Shown: positions 7,716 through 17,910 of the stretch, piece by piece
Position numbering within the stretch: the first letter of the stretch is position 1
Layout of the letters: every line of letters begins with the position of its first letter
From: Sphingosinicella sp. YJ22
GTDB lineage: Bacteria > Pseudomonadota > Alphaproteobacteria > Sphingomonadales > Sphingomonadaceae
Assembly (NCBI RefSeq): GCF_011320075.1
Contig: NZ_JAANPA010000028.1
Coordinates: 1-43,265, forward strand
DNA length: 43,265 bases
Direction: 5' to 3'
Notes under the pieces: generated by a model
What the model saw: only the letters and a program-made list of their open reading frames with translations
Databases searched by the model: none
Told to the model about the DNA's origin: nothing
Translations under genes and position numbers: made by a program

Positions 7716-7849
7716 GTCGGTCATTCCCCCAAATTGACTGCGCCGACAGTTGGAACCCGCGCCGTAAGTTGAGTCAAGCGCCGCCGTGCCAATGCGTTAC
7801 GGCTTGCGCGGGCGGGCAGGCCCTGCTTTCCTAGGCGCCAACGGGGGAA

Positions 7850-8500
7850 TTGAGCGACGTCATGTTGGCCAAGCGGCCCGAAAGCAGCGATGCGGAGCGG
7901 GCGATCCAGCCGCTGGACGGCTTCGACGAGGCCCATCGGGCGCTGCTCGACGACCGCGCGATCCAGTTCAGGCTGGAGCCGTTCCAGCCGCCCCGAATGG
8001 ATCCGCCGCCCGACCTGAGCGGGCTCGTCAATCTCGCGCCGTTCTTCCGGGTCATGTTCTGGGTGCTGGTCGCAGCGGCGGTCCTGTTCCTGCTCTACCT
8101 GATCGTCAGCCGCCTGACCGGCTTCAGCTTACGCCGGCGCGGCGAGGCCGAGGCCGGGGAGCCGGAATGGCACATGGCGGAGCAGCCGGCGCGCCAGCTG
8201 CTCGGCGACGCCGACGCGCTCGCCGCGAAGGGCCTCTTTTCGGAAGCCGCGCATCTCCTCCTGTTCCGAAGCATCGAGGAGATCGATCAGCGCCGCCCGG
8301 ACACGATCCGCCGGGCGCTGACCAGCCGCGACATCGCCGGGCTGCCGTCGCTCCCCCACGGGCCCGCCGATTCCTTCCGGGCGATCGTCCGGGCGGTGGA
8401 GCGCAGCCTGTTCGGCGGCCGCGATCTCGATGCCGAAGATTGGCGCGAATGCCGCACCGCCTATGAGCGCTTCGCCTTCCCCGAAAGCTGGCGCGGATGA
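7850..8500 (+). CDS. DUF4129 domain membrane protein
   Basis: 216 residues. A soluble N-terminus of about 60 residues contains a Pro-rich patch (EPFQPPRMDPPPD), one membrane helix lies at about 65-87, and the C-terminal part is a DUF4129-like domain (LAAKGLFSEAAHLLLFRSIEEI, then ALTSRDI). The start is uncertain: TTG 7850 is very close to GGGGGA (7843-7848), ATG 7862 is 13 bp after it. First gene of the MoxR cluster; its stop overlaps the next start by 4 bp (ATGA). DUF4129 proteins regularly accompany MoxR/DUF58 genes, but no biochemical role is established. Confidence 0.85.
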   Translation: MSDVMLAKRPESSDAERAIQPLDGFDEAHRALLDDRAIQFRLEPFQPPRMDPPPDLSGLVNLAPFFRVMFWVLVAAAVLFLLYLIVSRLTGFSLRRRGEAEAGEPEWHMAEQPARQLLGDADALAAKGLFSEAAHLLLFRSIEEIDQRRPDTIRRALTSRDIAGLPSLPHGPADSFRAIVRAVERSLFGGRDLDAEDWRECRTAYERFAFPESWRG

Positions 8501-9689
8501 CCAAGGAAACCAGCCCCTTCCGCCCCGCTTTGGTGATCGGCCTGATCGTCGCGGGCCTGGTGAGCTTCGCCGCCTTCGTCATGCTGCTCAGCTGGGGTGG
8601 CCAGGCCGGCGGGCGCAGCGGCGGGCGCGGGACCGCGCTGTCGGTTGCGGCGATCGGATTCAAGGGGCTCGTCAACCTCACCGACCAGTTCTACGAGACC
8701 GGGCTGATCCGCAGCGGCGACCAATTGTACACTGACGATCTCGTCGTCGTCGCGCTCGAGCCGCAGACCGAGCGCTCCGAGGTCGAGCGGCTGCTCAACC
8801 AGCGCTACGACCGGCCAACAGTGCTGATCCTGCCCAAATGGGACGTCATCCGCGATCCCGAGCGGCGCGGCTGGGTGCGCAGCCTCGGCCCCGATCTCGG
8901 CGGTGCGGGCGAGCGCCTGCTCGGCGAGGGCGCCGAGGTCGAGATCCTGACCGCGCGCCAGAGCCGCGGCCGCACGCGCGGCTACGACATCCTCGCCGGC
9001 CTGTCCGTGCCGGTGCCGGCCTCCGCCCAGATCATCGAGGGCGATGGCCTCGAACCGCTGCTGACCACCGCGAGCGGCGACATTTTGGTCGGGCGCTACG
9101 GCGACCATCCGCTCTACGTCGTCGCCGATCCCGACCTGCTCAACAATCACGGCATCGCCGATCCCGACCGCGCCCGCGCCGCGGTGCAGATGCTCGCCGC
9201 GATGACGCCCGACGACAGCGGGCCGATCCTCTTCGATCTCACCATCAACGGCTATGGCGGCGGCCGCAGCCTTCTGCGCACTATCCTCGAGCCGCCGTTC
9301 CTGGCGATGACTCTGGCGCTGATCGCGGCCGCTTTCCTCGCCGGGCTTCACGGCGCGGTGCGTTTCGGGCCGGCGCGGCCGCCCGCCCGCGCCATCCCGT
9401 TCGGCAAGGCGGCGCTGGTCGAGAACAGCGCCGGGCTGGTGCGGCTCGCGCATCGCGAGGTGCGGCTCGGCGGCGGCTATGCCGCGGTGGTGCGCGACGA
9501 CGCGGCCCGTGCCGGTGCTGCCCCGCCAAACCTCCATGACGAGGCGCTCGAAGCCTATCTCGACCGCTTCACGCGGCCCGGCGAGCCGCCCTTCTCGCAC
9601 CTTGCCAACGCGCTTCGCTCCGCCCGCGACCGCCACGACCTGATGTCGGCCGCGCGCGCACTTTTCCGATGGAAGAAGGATCTGATCCG

Positions 9690-9693
<4 letters not shown>
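8497..9693 (+). CDS. DUF4350 domain membrane protein
   Basis: 398 residues. A membrane helix lies at about 10-32 and another near 268-290, with the region between them predicted outside the cytoplasm. The middle region ([32 protein letters not shown]) matches the DUF4350 type, a fold related to ABC-type gliding/auxiliary proteins. The C-terminal tail is cytoplasmic and Arg-rich. It overlaps the DUF4129 gene by 4 bp upstream and the moxR start downstream, so it belongs to the same translationally coupled operon. Function unknown. Confidence 0.85.
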
Positions 9694-10684
<991 letters not shown>

Positions 10685-10688
<4 letters not shown>

Positions 10689-12001
10689 TCTATCCGACGC
10701 AGAGGATGGTGCTTCTGGCCGCCGCGGTGGCGCCGGTGGCCCTCGTCCTCGCGCTGGCACTGCCCGAGGCGTGGACCGCCGGCCTCGGCCTGCTCGCCTT
10801 GCTGCTCGCGCTCGCCGCCGTCGACGCGCTGGTCGGCCCCGCGCCGCGCCGGCTCCAGGTCCAGTGCGACGGCGCCCAGATCGTCAATGTCGGCGAGACG
10901 TTCGACGTCGAGATCCAGGCCCGCGGGACAAGCGCGCCGCGCGGCGCCGAGATCGCGCTCGACGTCGAGGGACCGCTGGCGCTGGTCGGTCGGATGCGGC
11001 GAAAGCTGCAGCCCGCGGCCGGCCTTCCGGTGTCCGGCGCCAGGGTCGCGCTGAACGCCGAGCGGCGCGGCCGCGGCCGCATAGCCGGCCTGTGGCTTCG
11101 CCTGCCCGGCCTTCTCGGCCTGGTGTGGAAGCAGCAACGGGTCGAGTTCGACCGGCCGATCCTGGTCACGCCCGACATCCGCCCGACCCGCGATGACGGG
11201 GTCCAGCTCGCCACGCGCGAAATGATGCACGGCCAGATCGCGCGCCAGCAGATCGGCGAGGGCCAGGAGTTCGAATCGCTCGCCGACTATCGCCAGGGCA
11301 TGGACCGGCGCTGGATCGACTGGAAGCAGTCGGCCCGCCACACCCACCTGATCGCCAAGGAATATCGGGTCGAGCGCAACAACAACATCGTCGTCGCGAT
11401 CGACAGCGGCCGCTCCATGTGCGAGCCGATGGAAGGCGTTCCGCGCATCGACAGCGCCGTCGCCGCGGCCTTGCTCACCGCCTTCGTCGCTCTGAAGCAG
11501 GGCGACCGAATCGGCCTGTTCGCCTTCGACTCCAAGCCGCGCGCGTCGAGCAAGGTGGTGTCCGGCCCGGCCGCCTTCGGAGTGCTCCAGCGAGTCGCGG
11601 CGGACATCGAATATTCGAGCAACGAGACCAACTACACGCTCGGCCTCGCCACTCTGGCGAGCGGGCTCAAGCGGCGCTCGCTGATCATCGTCTTCACCGA
11701 GTTCACCGACACCGTCGCCGCCGAGCTAATGATGAGCGCACTCGCCCCTTTGCTCGGCAAGCATCTCATCCTGTTCGTGGTGCTGCGCGACGCGGAGCTC
11801 GAGGCGTTCACCGCCGCCGAGCCGAACGAGCCGGACGACGTCAGCCGCGCGGTGACCGCCGCCGGGCTGCTGCGCGAGCGCCGGCTGGTGCTGACCCGGC
11901 TGCGCCATCTCGGCGTCGAGGTGGTCGAGGCGCCCGCCGCCCAGGCCGGGCCGGCGGTGGTCAACGCCTATATGGACCTCAAGCGGCGGGGGCGCCTGTG
12001 A
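10685..12001 (+). CDS. DUF58 / von Willebrand-like partner of MoxR
   Basis: 438 residues from a TTG that overlaps the moxR stop (TTGA). Two adjacent membrane helices occupy about residues 7-45. The DUF58 signature follows ([19 protein letters not shown] with WIDWKQSAR), then a vWA-like domain whose metal site is AIDSGRSM; the second MIDAS position is Gly, not Ser, so metal binding may be altered. In known systems MoxR acts on such vWA proteins. An ATG at 10706 would remove part of the first helix and is less likely. The frame upstream of 10685 is a shadow of moxR. Confidence 0.9.
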
Positions 12002-12025
12002 GGTGGCGAGACAGCCCAGTTGCCT

Positions 12026-12124
12026 CCCCTCCAGCCCTTGCTGGAGGGGCTGGGGGTGGCCCTTCTTGTTCTCGGTCTAGAAAGGAAGAACCACCCCCGT
12101 CCCCTCCGCGAAGCCGCGGAGGGG
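12026..12124. repeat. REP-type inverted hairpin pair (BIME-like) inside operon
   Basis: Two GC hairpins face each other. Hairpin 1: CCCCTCCAG / CTGGAGGGG (12026-12049), followed by CTGGGGGTGG. Hairpin 2: preceded by CCACCCCCGT, stem CCCCTCCGCG / CGCGGAGGGG (12101-12124). The 31-bp spacer is itself imperfectly inverted (TTCTTG against GGAAGAA). This is the layout of paired REP sequences. It sits between the DUF58 and SpoIIM genes and may cause partial termination or protect the upstream mRNA. Related stems occur at 14017 and 32175. Confidence 0.75.
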
Positions 12125-12140
12125 TGTTCGAGGCAGGATC

Positions 12141-13136
12141 ATGAGCACGCAGACCATCGCCCGCCAGTTCCGCGAGCAGCGCGAGAACGACTGGCAGCGC
12201 CTCGAGGCGATCCTCCGGGTCGCCGAGCGCAAGTCGGTGCGCGCGCTGTCGGACGAGGATCTGCTCGCCCTTCCCGTGCTCTACCGCGGCGCGCTCTCCT
12301 CGCTGTCGCTGGCGCGCGAGACCTCGCTCGACCTCGAGCTCGTCACCTATCTCGAAGGCCTGTGCGCGCGAGCCTATTTCTTCGTCTACGGCGTGCGCAC
12401 GACCGCCGGCGCCAAGTTCCTCGCCTTCTTCCGCGCCGACTGGCCGGATGCGATCAGGAGCCTGTGGCGCGAGACCATCGTGTCGGCGCTGCTGATGATC
12501 CTCGGCGCGGTCGCGGCCTATCTGCTCGTCGCCAACGATCCGACCTGGTTCGACGCCTTCGTCCCCGGCGAGCTGGGCAGCGGCCGCGATTTCCAGGCGA
12601 GCGCCGAGGAGCTGCGCCGAACGCTCTACGACGCGCCGGAGGGCGGCACCGGCCTCAGCTTCTTCGCGACCTTCCTGTTCACCCACAATGCCCAGGTGTC
12701 GCTGATGTGCTTCGCGCTCGGCTTCGCGTTCGGCGTGCCGACGGCGATGCTGCTCGTCCACAACGGCACGATGTTGGGCGCGTTCTTCGCGCTCTTCCAG
12801 GACCGCGGCTTGGCGTTCGAGCTCGGCGGCTGGCTGTCGATCCACGGCACCACCGAGCTGTTCGCCATCGTGCTGGCCGGCGCCGCCGGCTTCCGCATCG
12901 GCTGGGCAGTGGTCTTCCCGGGCGAAGAGACCCGGCTCACCGCGGCGACCCGGGCGGGACGCACCGCGGCGATCGCGATGATCGGCGTGGTCATCATGCT
13001 GATGTGCGCCGGCCTGCTCGAAGGCTATGGCCGCCAGCTGATCACCGGCGACTGGACCCGCTACGCCATCGGCTGGACCCTGCTGCTGCTCTGGCTCGCA
13101 TACTTTTATATTCCAAGGCGGCGCGCCGATGGTTGA
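12141..13136 (+). CDS. SpoIIM/DUF95 family membrane protein
   Basis: 331 residues. A soluble helical N-terminus of about 110 residues precedes a membrane domain with helices near 112-131, 185-215, 230-260, 273-295 and 308-325. The conserved SpoIIM core FFATFLFTHNAQVSLMCFA and GWLSIHGTTELFAI is present. SpoIIM takes part in engulfment in spore formers; in non-sporulating alphaproteobacteria this homologue always sits with RDD and MoxR genes and its role is unknown. The start follows a REP pair by 17 bp and the end overlaps the RDD gene by 8 bp. Confidence 0.9.
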   Translation: MSTQTIARQFREQRENDWQRLEAILRVAERKSVRALSDEDLLALPVLYRGALSSLSLARETSLDLELVTYLEGLCARAYFFVYGVRTTAGAKFLAFFRADWPDAIRSLWRETIVSALLMILGAVAAYLLVANDPTWFDAFVPGELGSGRDFQASAEELRRTLYDAPEGGTGLSFFATFLFTHNAQVSLMCFALGFAFGVPTAMLLVHNGTMLGAFFALFQDRGLAFELGGWLSIHGTTELFAIVLAGAAGFRIGWAVVFPGEETRLTAATRAGRTAAIAMIGVVIMLMCAGLLEGYGRQLITGDWTRYAIGWTLLLLWLAYFYIPRRRADG

Positions 13137-14013
13137 GGCGCACGTTCTTGGCCCGCACGCGGCACGCGACCGGCGCAGCCTGGTCACTCCGGAAGGAGTC
13201 GACCTCAGCCTCGGCCTCGCCACCGGCGGTCAACGCGTCGGCGCGTTCGTCGTCGACCTGCTGATCATGGTCCTGGCGCTGATCGCGCTGACCCTGATCG
13301 TCGCCTTCTCGGCGGTCGGCTTCAGCGCCTCGGGCGGCGGCGAGTGGGCGCTGGAATTCGTCGGCGTGGTGTGGCTGCTCGGCTTCTTCCTGATCCGCAA
13401 CTTCTACTTCATCCTGTTCGAGGCCGGCACCCGCGCCGCGACCTGGGGCAAGCGCGCCTTCGGCCTGCGCGTCGTCGCGCGGAGCGGCGAGCGGCTGACC
13501 AGCGAGAGCGTCGTCGCCCGCAATTTGATGCGCGAGGTCGAGCTCTACCTGCCGCTGTCCTACCTCATCTACGCGATGGTCGAGACCGACAGCGGCGACG
13601 CCCTGCTCGCCTGGGGCGGCGTGCTGTGGGTGCTGGTCTTCACCCTCTTCCCCTTCTTCAACAAGGACCGGCTGCGCGTCGGCGACCTGCTCGCCGGCAC
13701 CTGGGTGGTGAACATCCCGAAGAAGAACCTCAGCTACGACCTCGTCACCCACGCCCCGATCGAGACGAGCCAGTTCAGCAAGGAGCAGCTCGACGCCTAC
13801 GGCGTCTACGAGCTTCAGACGCTGGAGCAGGTCCTCCGCGACGCCCAGCCCGACACGCTGCGCCTCGTCGCCGGCACGATCCGCGAGAAGATCGGCTATT
13901 GGGGCCCGGGCGACGACTACGAATTTCTGTCCGCCTATTACCGCGAGGCCCGCGCCGTCATGGAGCGCGGCCTGCTGTTCGGAAAGCGCCGCGCGGACAA
14001 GCACGACCGCTGA
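13129..14013 (+). CDS. RDD family membrane protein
   Basis: 294 residues. The RDD domain occupies about residues 30-200: first helix after RVGAFVVDLLIM with the conserved Arg and Asp, second helix pair near 75-95, and a final helix pair near 140-180 before the conserved Asp segment KDRLRVGDLLAGTWVV. The remaining C-terminal 90 residues are soluble and helical. RDD proteins are proposed transporters or modulators, some with ion antiport activity; here the link to SpoIIM and MoxR is the main clue. It overlaps the SpoIIM gene by 8 bp and is the last gene of the six-gene operon. Confidence 0.9.
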   Translation: MVEAHVLGPHAARDRRSLVTPEGVDLSLGLATGGQRVGAFVVDLLIMVLALIALTLIVAFSAVGFSASGGGEWALEFVGVVWLLGFFLIRNFYFILFEAGTRAATWGKRAFGLRVVARSGERLTSESVVARNLMREVELYLPLSYLIYAMVETDSGDALLAWGGVLWVLVFTLFPFFNKDRLRVGDLLAGTWVVNIPKKNLSYDLVTHAPIETSQFSKEQLDAYGVYELQTLEQVLRDAQPDTLRLVAGTIREKIGYWGPGDDYEFLSAYYREARAVMERGLLFGKRRADKHDR

Positions 14014-14016
14014 TCA

Positions 14017-14038
14017 CCCCTCCGTTTCCAGGGAGGGG
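14017..14038. terminator. GC hairpin between convergent genes (terminator or single REP)
   Basis: CCCCTCC / GGAGGGG stem with a 7-nt loop plus one unpaired G, placed between the stop of the RDD gene (14013) and the stop of pspF (14045). No long T-run follows on either strand, so intrinsic termination is uncertain. The stem matches the core of the REP hairpins at 12026 and 32175. Confidence 0.5.
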
Positions 14039-14044
14039 CCAAGA

Positions 14045-15085
<1,041 letters not shown>

Positions 15086-15188
15086 TCCCGAAGCTTGGCG
15101 CAGAATCCCAGCTGTTGGCAACTTTTTTGTGAGCTTGGGCCCATCGGAAATGACCCTTTTCCGCGAAATTCCATGCACCACCAACGGT

Positions 15189-15204
15189 TGGCACACGCCT
15201 TGCT
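15189..15204 (+). promoter_or_regulatory. Sigma-54 promoter of the psp operon
   Basis: TGGCACA (15189-15195), 4 bp, TTGCT (15200-15204). The invariant GG (15190-15191) and GC (15202-15203) are 10 bp apart, as the consensus requires. Transcription would begin near 15215. A perfect 11-bp palindrome CCAACGGTTGG (15181-15191) overlaps the -24 element and could bind a regulator. The about 100 bp up to pspF, which includes a T-run, is the natural place for PspF enhancer sites. Confidence 0.85.
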
Positions 15205-15323
15205 AAGCAACCGGCATGGCAAGCGACGACACTGCACGACTGCCCTTTGTCGGCATCAACCGGACGGCGGACGCGCCGCGCCCGGCGGAGTCGCTTCGCC
15301 GAATCCTTAAGGAGCCTGTGTTC

Positions 15324-16019
15324 ATGGGAATTTTTTCGCGGACCCGCGACATCATCGCCGCGAACGTCACCGATCTGCTCGATAAGGCCGAGGATCCCTC
15401 CAAGATGATCCGAATGATCATCATGGAAATGGAGGAGACCCTGGTCGAAGTGCGCGCCTCGGCCGCCCGCACCATCGCCGACCAGAAGGAGATGCGCCGC
15501 CAGATCACCAAGCTGGACCGGGTCCAGGACAGCTGGGTCGAGAAGGCCGAGCTGGCCTTGTCCAAGAGTCGCGAGGATCTCGCCAAGGCGGCGTTGTTCG
15601 AGAAGCAGAAGGCCGCCGACCTTGCCGATCAGCTCAAGACCGAGATCGAGGTGCTCGACGACGCCCTGCGCGCGTCGGAGGCCGACATCGCCAAGCTTCA
15701 GAACAAGCTGCGCGAGGCCCGCACCCGCCAGAACGCGATCATGACCCGCATGGAAAGCGCGCAGAACCGCACCCGGATGCGCGAAATGTATGCCGGGCCC
15801 AAGGTCGACGAGGCCTTTTCGCGCTTCGACGTGCTGGAGCGCCACGCCGACCTCGCCGAGGGCGAGGCCGACGCGCTGAGCCTCGGCGCCGGGCCCAAGA
15901 GCCTCGACGACGAGATCGCGGAACTCAGGAATGCCGACAAGGTCGACGCGGAGCTGGAGGCACTGAAGGCCTCGCTGGCCCGCCGCACCAACGGCGGCGA
16001 CGCCAAGCAGGAGGGGTAA
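15324..16019 (+). CDS. pspA: Phage shock protein A (PspA/IM30 family)
   Basis: 231 residues, almost entirely helical and coiled-coil, with the conserved start MGIFSRTRDIIAANVTDLLDKAEDP and the IRMIIMEMEETLVEVR amphipathic region. PspA binds stressed inner membrane and inhibits PspF. The ATG at 15324 has AAGGAG 9 bp before it. The frame is open upstream to an ATG at 15216, which falls right at the predicted transcription start; a leaderless form with 36 extra residues is possible but unproven. First gene of the sigma-54-driven operon; pspB starts 4 bp after it. Confidence 0.96.
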   Translation: MGIFSRTRDIIAANVTDLLDKAEDPSKMIRMIIMEMEETLVEVRASAARTIADQKEMRRQITKLDRVQDSWVEKAELALSKSREDLAKAALFEKQKAADLADQLKTEIEVLDDALRASEADIAKLQNKLREARTRQNAIMTRMESAQNRTRMREMYAGPKVDEAFSRFDVLERHADLAEGEADALSLGAGPKSLDDEIAELRNADKVDAELEALKASLARRTNGGDAKQEG

Positions 16020-16023
16020 TCAA

Positions 16024-16341
16024 ATGGAAGACGTGCTTATCCCTCTGATCGTCGTGCCGATCCTGTTCGTCGCGCTGCCGTGGCTGATCCTTCACTACGT
16101 CACCAAGTGGAAGGTCAATTCGAGCCTCACCGGCGAGGACGAGAAGATGCTCGACGAGCTTTACGAGCTCGCCCGCCGCCTCGAGGAGCGCATGAACACG
16201 ATCGACCGCATCATGCAGGCCGACAATCCCGGCTGGCACCCGGTCGGCTACGAGCCGACCCGGCCGAGCCTCGACAAGCCCGCCGTCAGCGATTTCGAAC
16301 CGCGCCGCAGCAATGCGCCGTCCCGCCAGGAGCGCATGTGA
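16024..16341 (+). CDS. pspB: Phage shock protein B
   Basis: 105 residues. One N-terminal membrane helix (about 5-25) is followed by a coiled coil (EDEKMLDELYELARRLEER) that ends in the PspB signature RMNTIDRIMQADNPGW. A 35-residue polar tail goes beyond the about 75-residue enterobacterial form. PspB works with PspC to recruit PspA and free PspF. The gene lies 4 bp after pspA and its stop overlaps the pspC start by one base. Confidence 0.92.
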   Translation: MEDVLIPLIVVPILFVALPWLILHYVTKWKVNSSLTGEDEKMLDELYELARRLEERMNTIDRIMQADNPGWHPVGYEPTRPSLDKPAVSDFEPRRSNAPSRQERM

Positions 16342-16721
16342 TGGCTGGCCAGAACACCCGCTTCTATCTCGACAAGCAGCACGGCAAGTTCCTCGGAGTC
16401 TGCGCCGGAATCGCCGACTATTGGGGCGTCGACGTCACCATGGTGCGGATCGGCACCGTGATCAGTCCCTTCGTCATCGGCCCGCTGGTCCTCCTCGCCT
16501 ATTTCCTCATTGCGTTCATGGCGCCGAACCGGCCCCGCGAGCTCGACGAGCTGGCGCCGGCCGAGAAGGAATTCTGGCAGAAGGTGCGCAAGAACCCGAA
16601 GCGCAGCGCCCGCACGGTCCGCGCCCGTTTCCGCGAGATCGACCGCCGCCTCGCCGACGTCGAAACCTATCTCACCAGCCCCGACCGTCGTCTCGCCCGC
16701 GAGATCGACAGCCTGCGCTGA
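16341..16721 (+). CDS. pspC: Phage shock protein C
   Basis: 126 residues. The PspC domain is at the N-terminus (FYLDKQHGKFLGVCAGIADYWGVD) with the membrane helix near 38-58. The tail ends in the coiled-coil motif RRLADVETYLTSPDRRLAREI, which corresponds to the C-terminus of enterobacterial PspC. ATG 16341 overlaps the pspB stop by one base. Together with PspB it would sense membrane stress and sequester PspA. Confidence 0.92.
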   Translation: MAGQNTRFYLDKQHGKFLGVCAGIADYWGVDVTMVRIGTVISPFVIGPLVLLAYFLIAFMAPNRPRELDELAPAEKEFWQKVRKNPKRSARTVRARFREIDRRLADVETYLTSPDRRLAREIDSLR

Positions 16722-16744
16722 CCATTCACAGGGGGAATTGAATC

Positions 16745-17071
16745 GTGGATCCCGACAAGCTCGCCTTCTTCCAGACCATCTTCCCGTTCATCGCGATCAT
16801 GGCCTCGCTCGGCATCGGCGGCTGGGTGCTGACCACCTGGCTGAGGATCAAGAACGGCTACCCGCTCGACGGCGCCTGGGGCCAGGCGGTCTATCCGAAG
16901 AAGAGTGACGAGGCGATGGAGCGCATCAAGCTGATCTCCCAGGAGAATGCGCAGCTCCGCGCCGAACTGGGCTCGGTCAAGGACCGCCTCGCCAATGTCG
17001 AGCGGATCGTCACCGACGACAGCCACCGGCTGTCGCAGGAGATCGACGCCCTTCGCCTGACCAAGAACTGA
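16745..17071 (+). CDS. Small membrane protein with Psp-like coiled-coil tail (1 of 4)
   Basis: 108 residues from GTG 16745, with GGGGGA 8 bp upstream. One membrane helix lies at about 10-32. The C-terminal coiled coil ends with RLANVERIVTDDSHRLSQEI followed by DALR, which aligns with the tail of PspC in this operon (VETYLTS, then REIDSLR). I do not know a named family. It follows pspC by 23 bp and is presumably expressed with it from the sigma-54 promoter. An extra PspB/PspC-like partner of PspA is the likely role; this is inference from motif and position. Confidence 0.85.
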   Translation: MDPDKLAFFQTIFPFIAIMASLGIGGWVLTTWLRIKNGYPLDGAWGQAVYPKKSDEAMERIKLISQENAQLRAELGSVKDRLANVERIVTDDSHRLSQEIDALRLTKN

Positions 17072-17082
17072 GAGACGCTGCC

Positions 17083-17352
17083 ATGGACATCGGGTTGATT
17101 CTGTTCTTCTTCATCGTCGTCGGCATCCCGGTCCTCGCCGGAACGGGCGCCAAGCTGTTCAGCTCATGGCTCAAGCACAAGCGGGACATGGCCCTGGCGC
17201 TGAACGCCGAGACCGCCGAGAAGGCCGCCCAATATGCCGCGCATACCGAGCGGCTGGAGCAGCGCGTGCGGGTGCTCGAGCGGATCATCACCGACAAGGG
17301 CGTCGACGTCGCCGACCAGATCGAGGCGCTTCGCGACAAGCCGCTCAACTGA
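17083..17352 (+). CDS. Small membrane protein with Psp-like coiled-coil tail (2 of 4)
   Basis: 89 residues. N-terminal membrane helix (about 3-25, DIGLILFFFIVVGIPVLAG), then a charged helix and the tail RVRVLERIITDKGVDVADQI with EALR after it. The layout is that of PspB (short periplasmic end, helix, cytoplasmic coiled coil). It starts 11 bp after the previous gene and precedes the next by 30 bp. Same inferred role as its neighbours. Confidence 0.83.
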   Translation: MDIGLILFFFIVVGIPVLAGTGAKLFSSWLKHKRDMALALNAETAEKAAQYAAHTERLEQRVRVLERIITDKGVDVADQIEALRDKPLN

Positions 17353-17382
17353 CGCGCGCACGGACAGCCAGGAGAGACGAAG

Positions 17383-17634
17383 ATGAGCAGCAATGTCGTG
17401 ATCATGGTGGTTCTGATCGTCCTGATCACGTCGATCGCGGGGGTCATGCGGGCGAAATATTCGGTTCGCAGGGACCGTCACGGCAACCCGCTGCCGGCCC
17501 ACGACAGCGCCGAGACCGAGCGGATGCGCGAGGAGATCAGGACCTTGAAGGAGCGGCTCGCGGTGCTCGAGCGCATCGCCACCGACCGCAACCACAGCCT
17601 CGAGCAGGAATTCGAGCGGCTTCGCGACCGCTGA
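17383..17634 (+). CDS. Small membrane protein with Psp-like coiled-coil tail (3 of 4)
   Basis: 83 residues. N-terminal membrane helix (about 3-22, NVVIMVVLIVLITSIAG), a short basic stretch with RRDRHGNPLP, then a coiled coil with RLAVLERIATDRNHSLEQEF and a final ERLRDR. AGGAGA is well placed before the ATG. The tail is the closest of the set to E. coli PspC, in which an RLRAMERYVTS-type motif leads to the end of the protein (recalled, not searched). Confidence 0.83.
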   Translation: MSSNVVIMVVLIVLITSIAGVMRAKYSVRRDRHGNPLPAHDSAETERMREEIRTLKERLAVLERIATDRNHSLEQEFERLRDR

Positions 17635-17645
17635 GGAGGGTGCAG

Positions 17646-17876
17646 ATGGACGGCATGCTCACGACCATGATCGTCGCGGTGGCGGGCCTGGCCGCGTTCC
17701 TGCTGCTGGTGGCCGCCCTGCTGCGCGGCTGGACCGACTGGCTCGCTCTGAAGCGCGCCGAGCTTGAAGCGCAAGACCAGGCGCCCGACTCGCCGACGCC
17801 GGCGGCGCGCATCGAGCTCGCCGACTTGAAGGCGCGTGTGAGACGACTTGAAGCAATCGCCAACGGCGTCGAATAA
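17646..17876 (+). CDS. Small membrane protein with Psp-like coiled-coil tail (4 of 4)
   Basis: 76 residues. Membrane helix at about 5-28 (TTMIVAVAGLAAFLLLVAALL), a linker with PDSPTPAAR, and a shortened tail LADLKARVRRLEAIANGVE that keeps the R-LE-I core but stops before the TD block. GGAGG precedes the ATG and the gap to the previous stop is 11 bp. Last member of the extended psp cluster; the sufE gene begins 34 bp later. Confidence 0.8.
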   Translation: MDGMLTTMIVAVAGLAAFLLLVAALLRGWTDWLALKRAELEAQDQAPDSPTPAARIELADLKARVRRLEAIANGVE

Positions 17877-17910
17877 TGACGAGCCGCGCGAAACGGTCTA
17901 ACGCGCGCTC

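Noticed and set aside
13042-14004. A 320-codon minus-strand frame across the SpoIIM/RDD overlap
   Set aside because: Composition is charged repeats (EE, QD, AD) typical of shadow frames; the plus strand encodes clear SpoIIM and RDD domains.
15086-15196. Longer pspF reading up to an ATG at 15196
   Set aside because: It would run through the sigma-54 promoter and the family has no such N-terminal extension; start at 15085 fits PspF.
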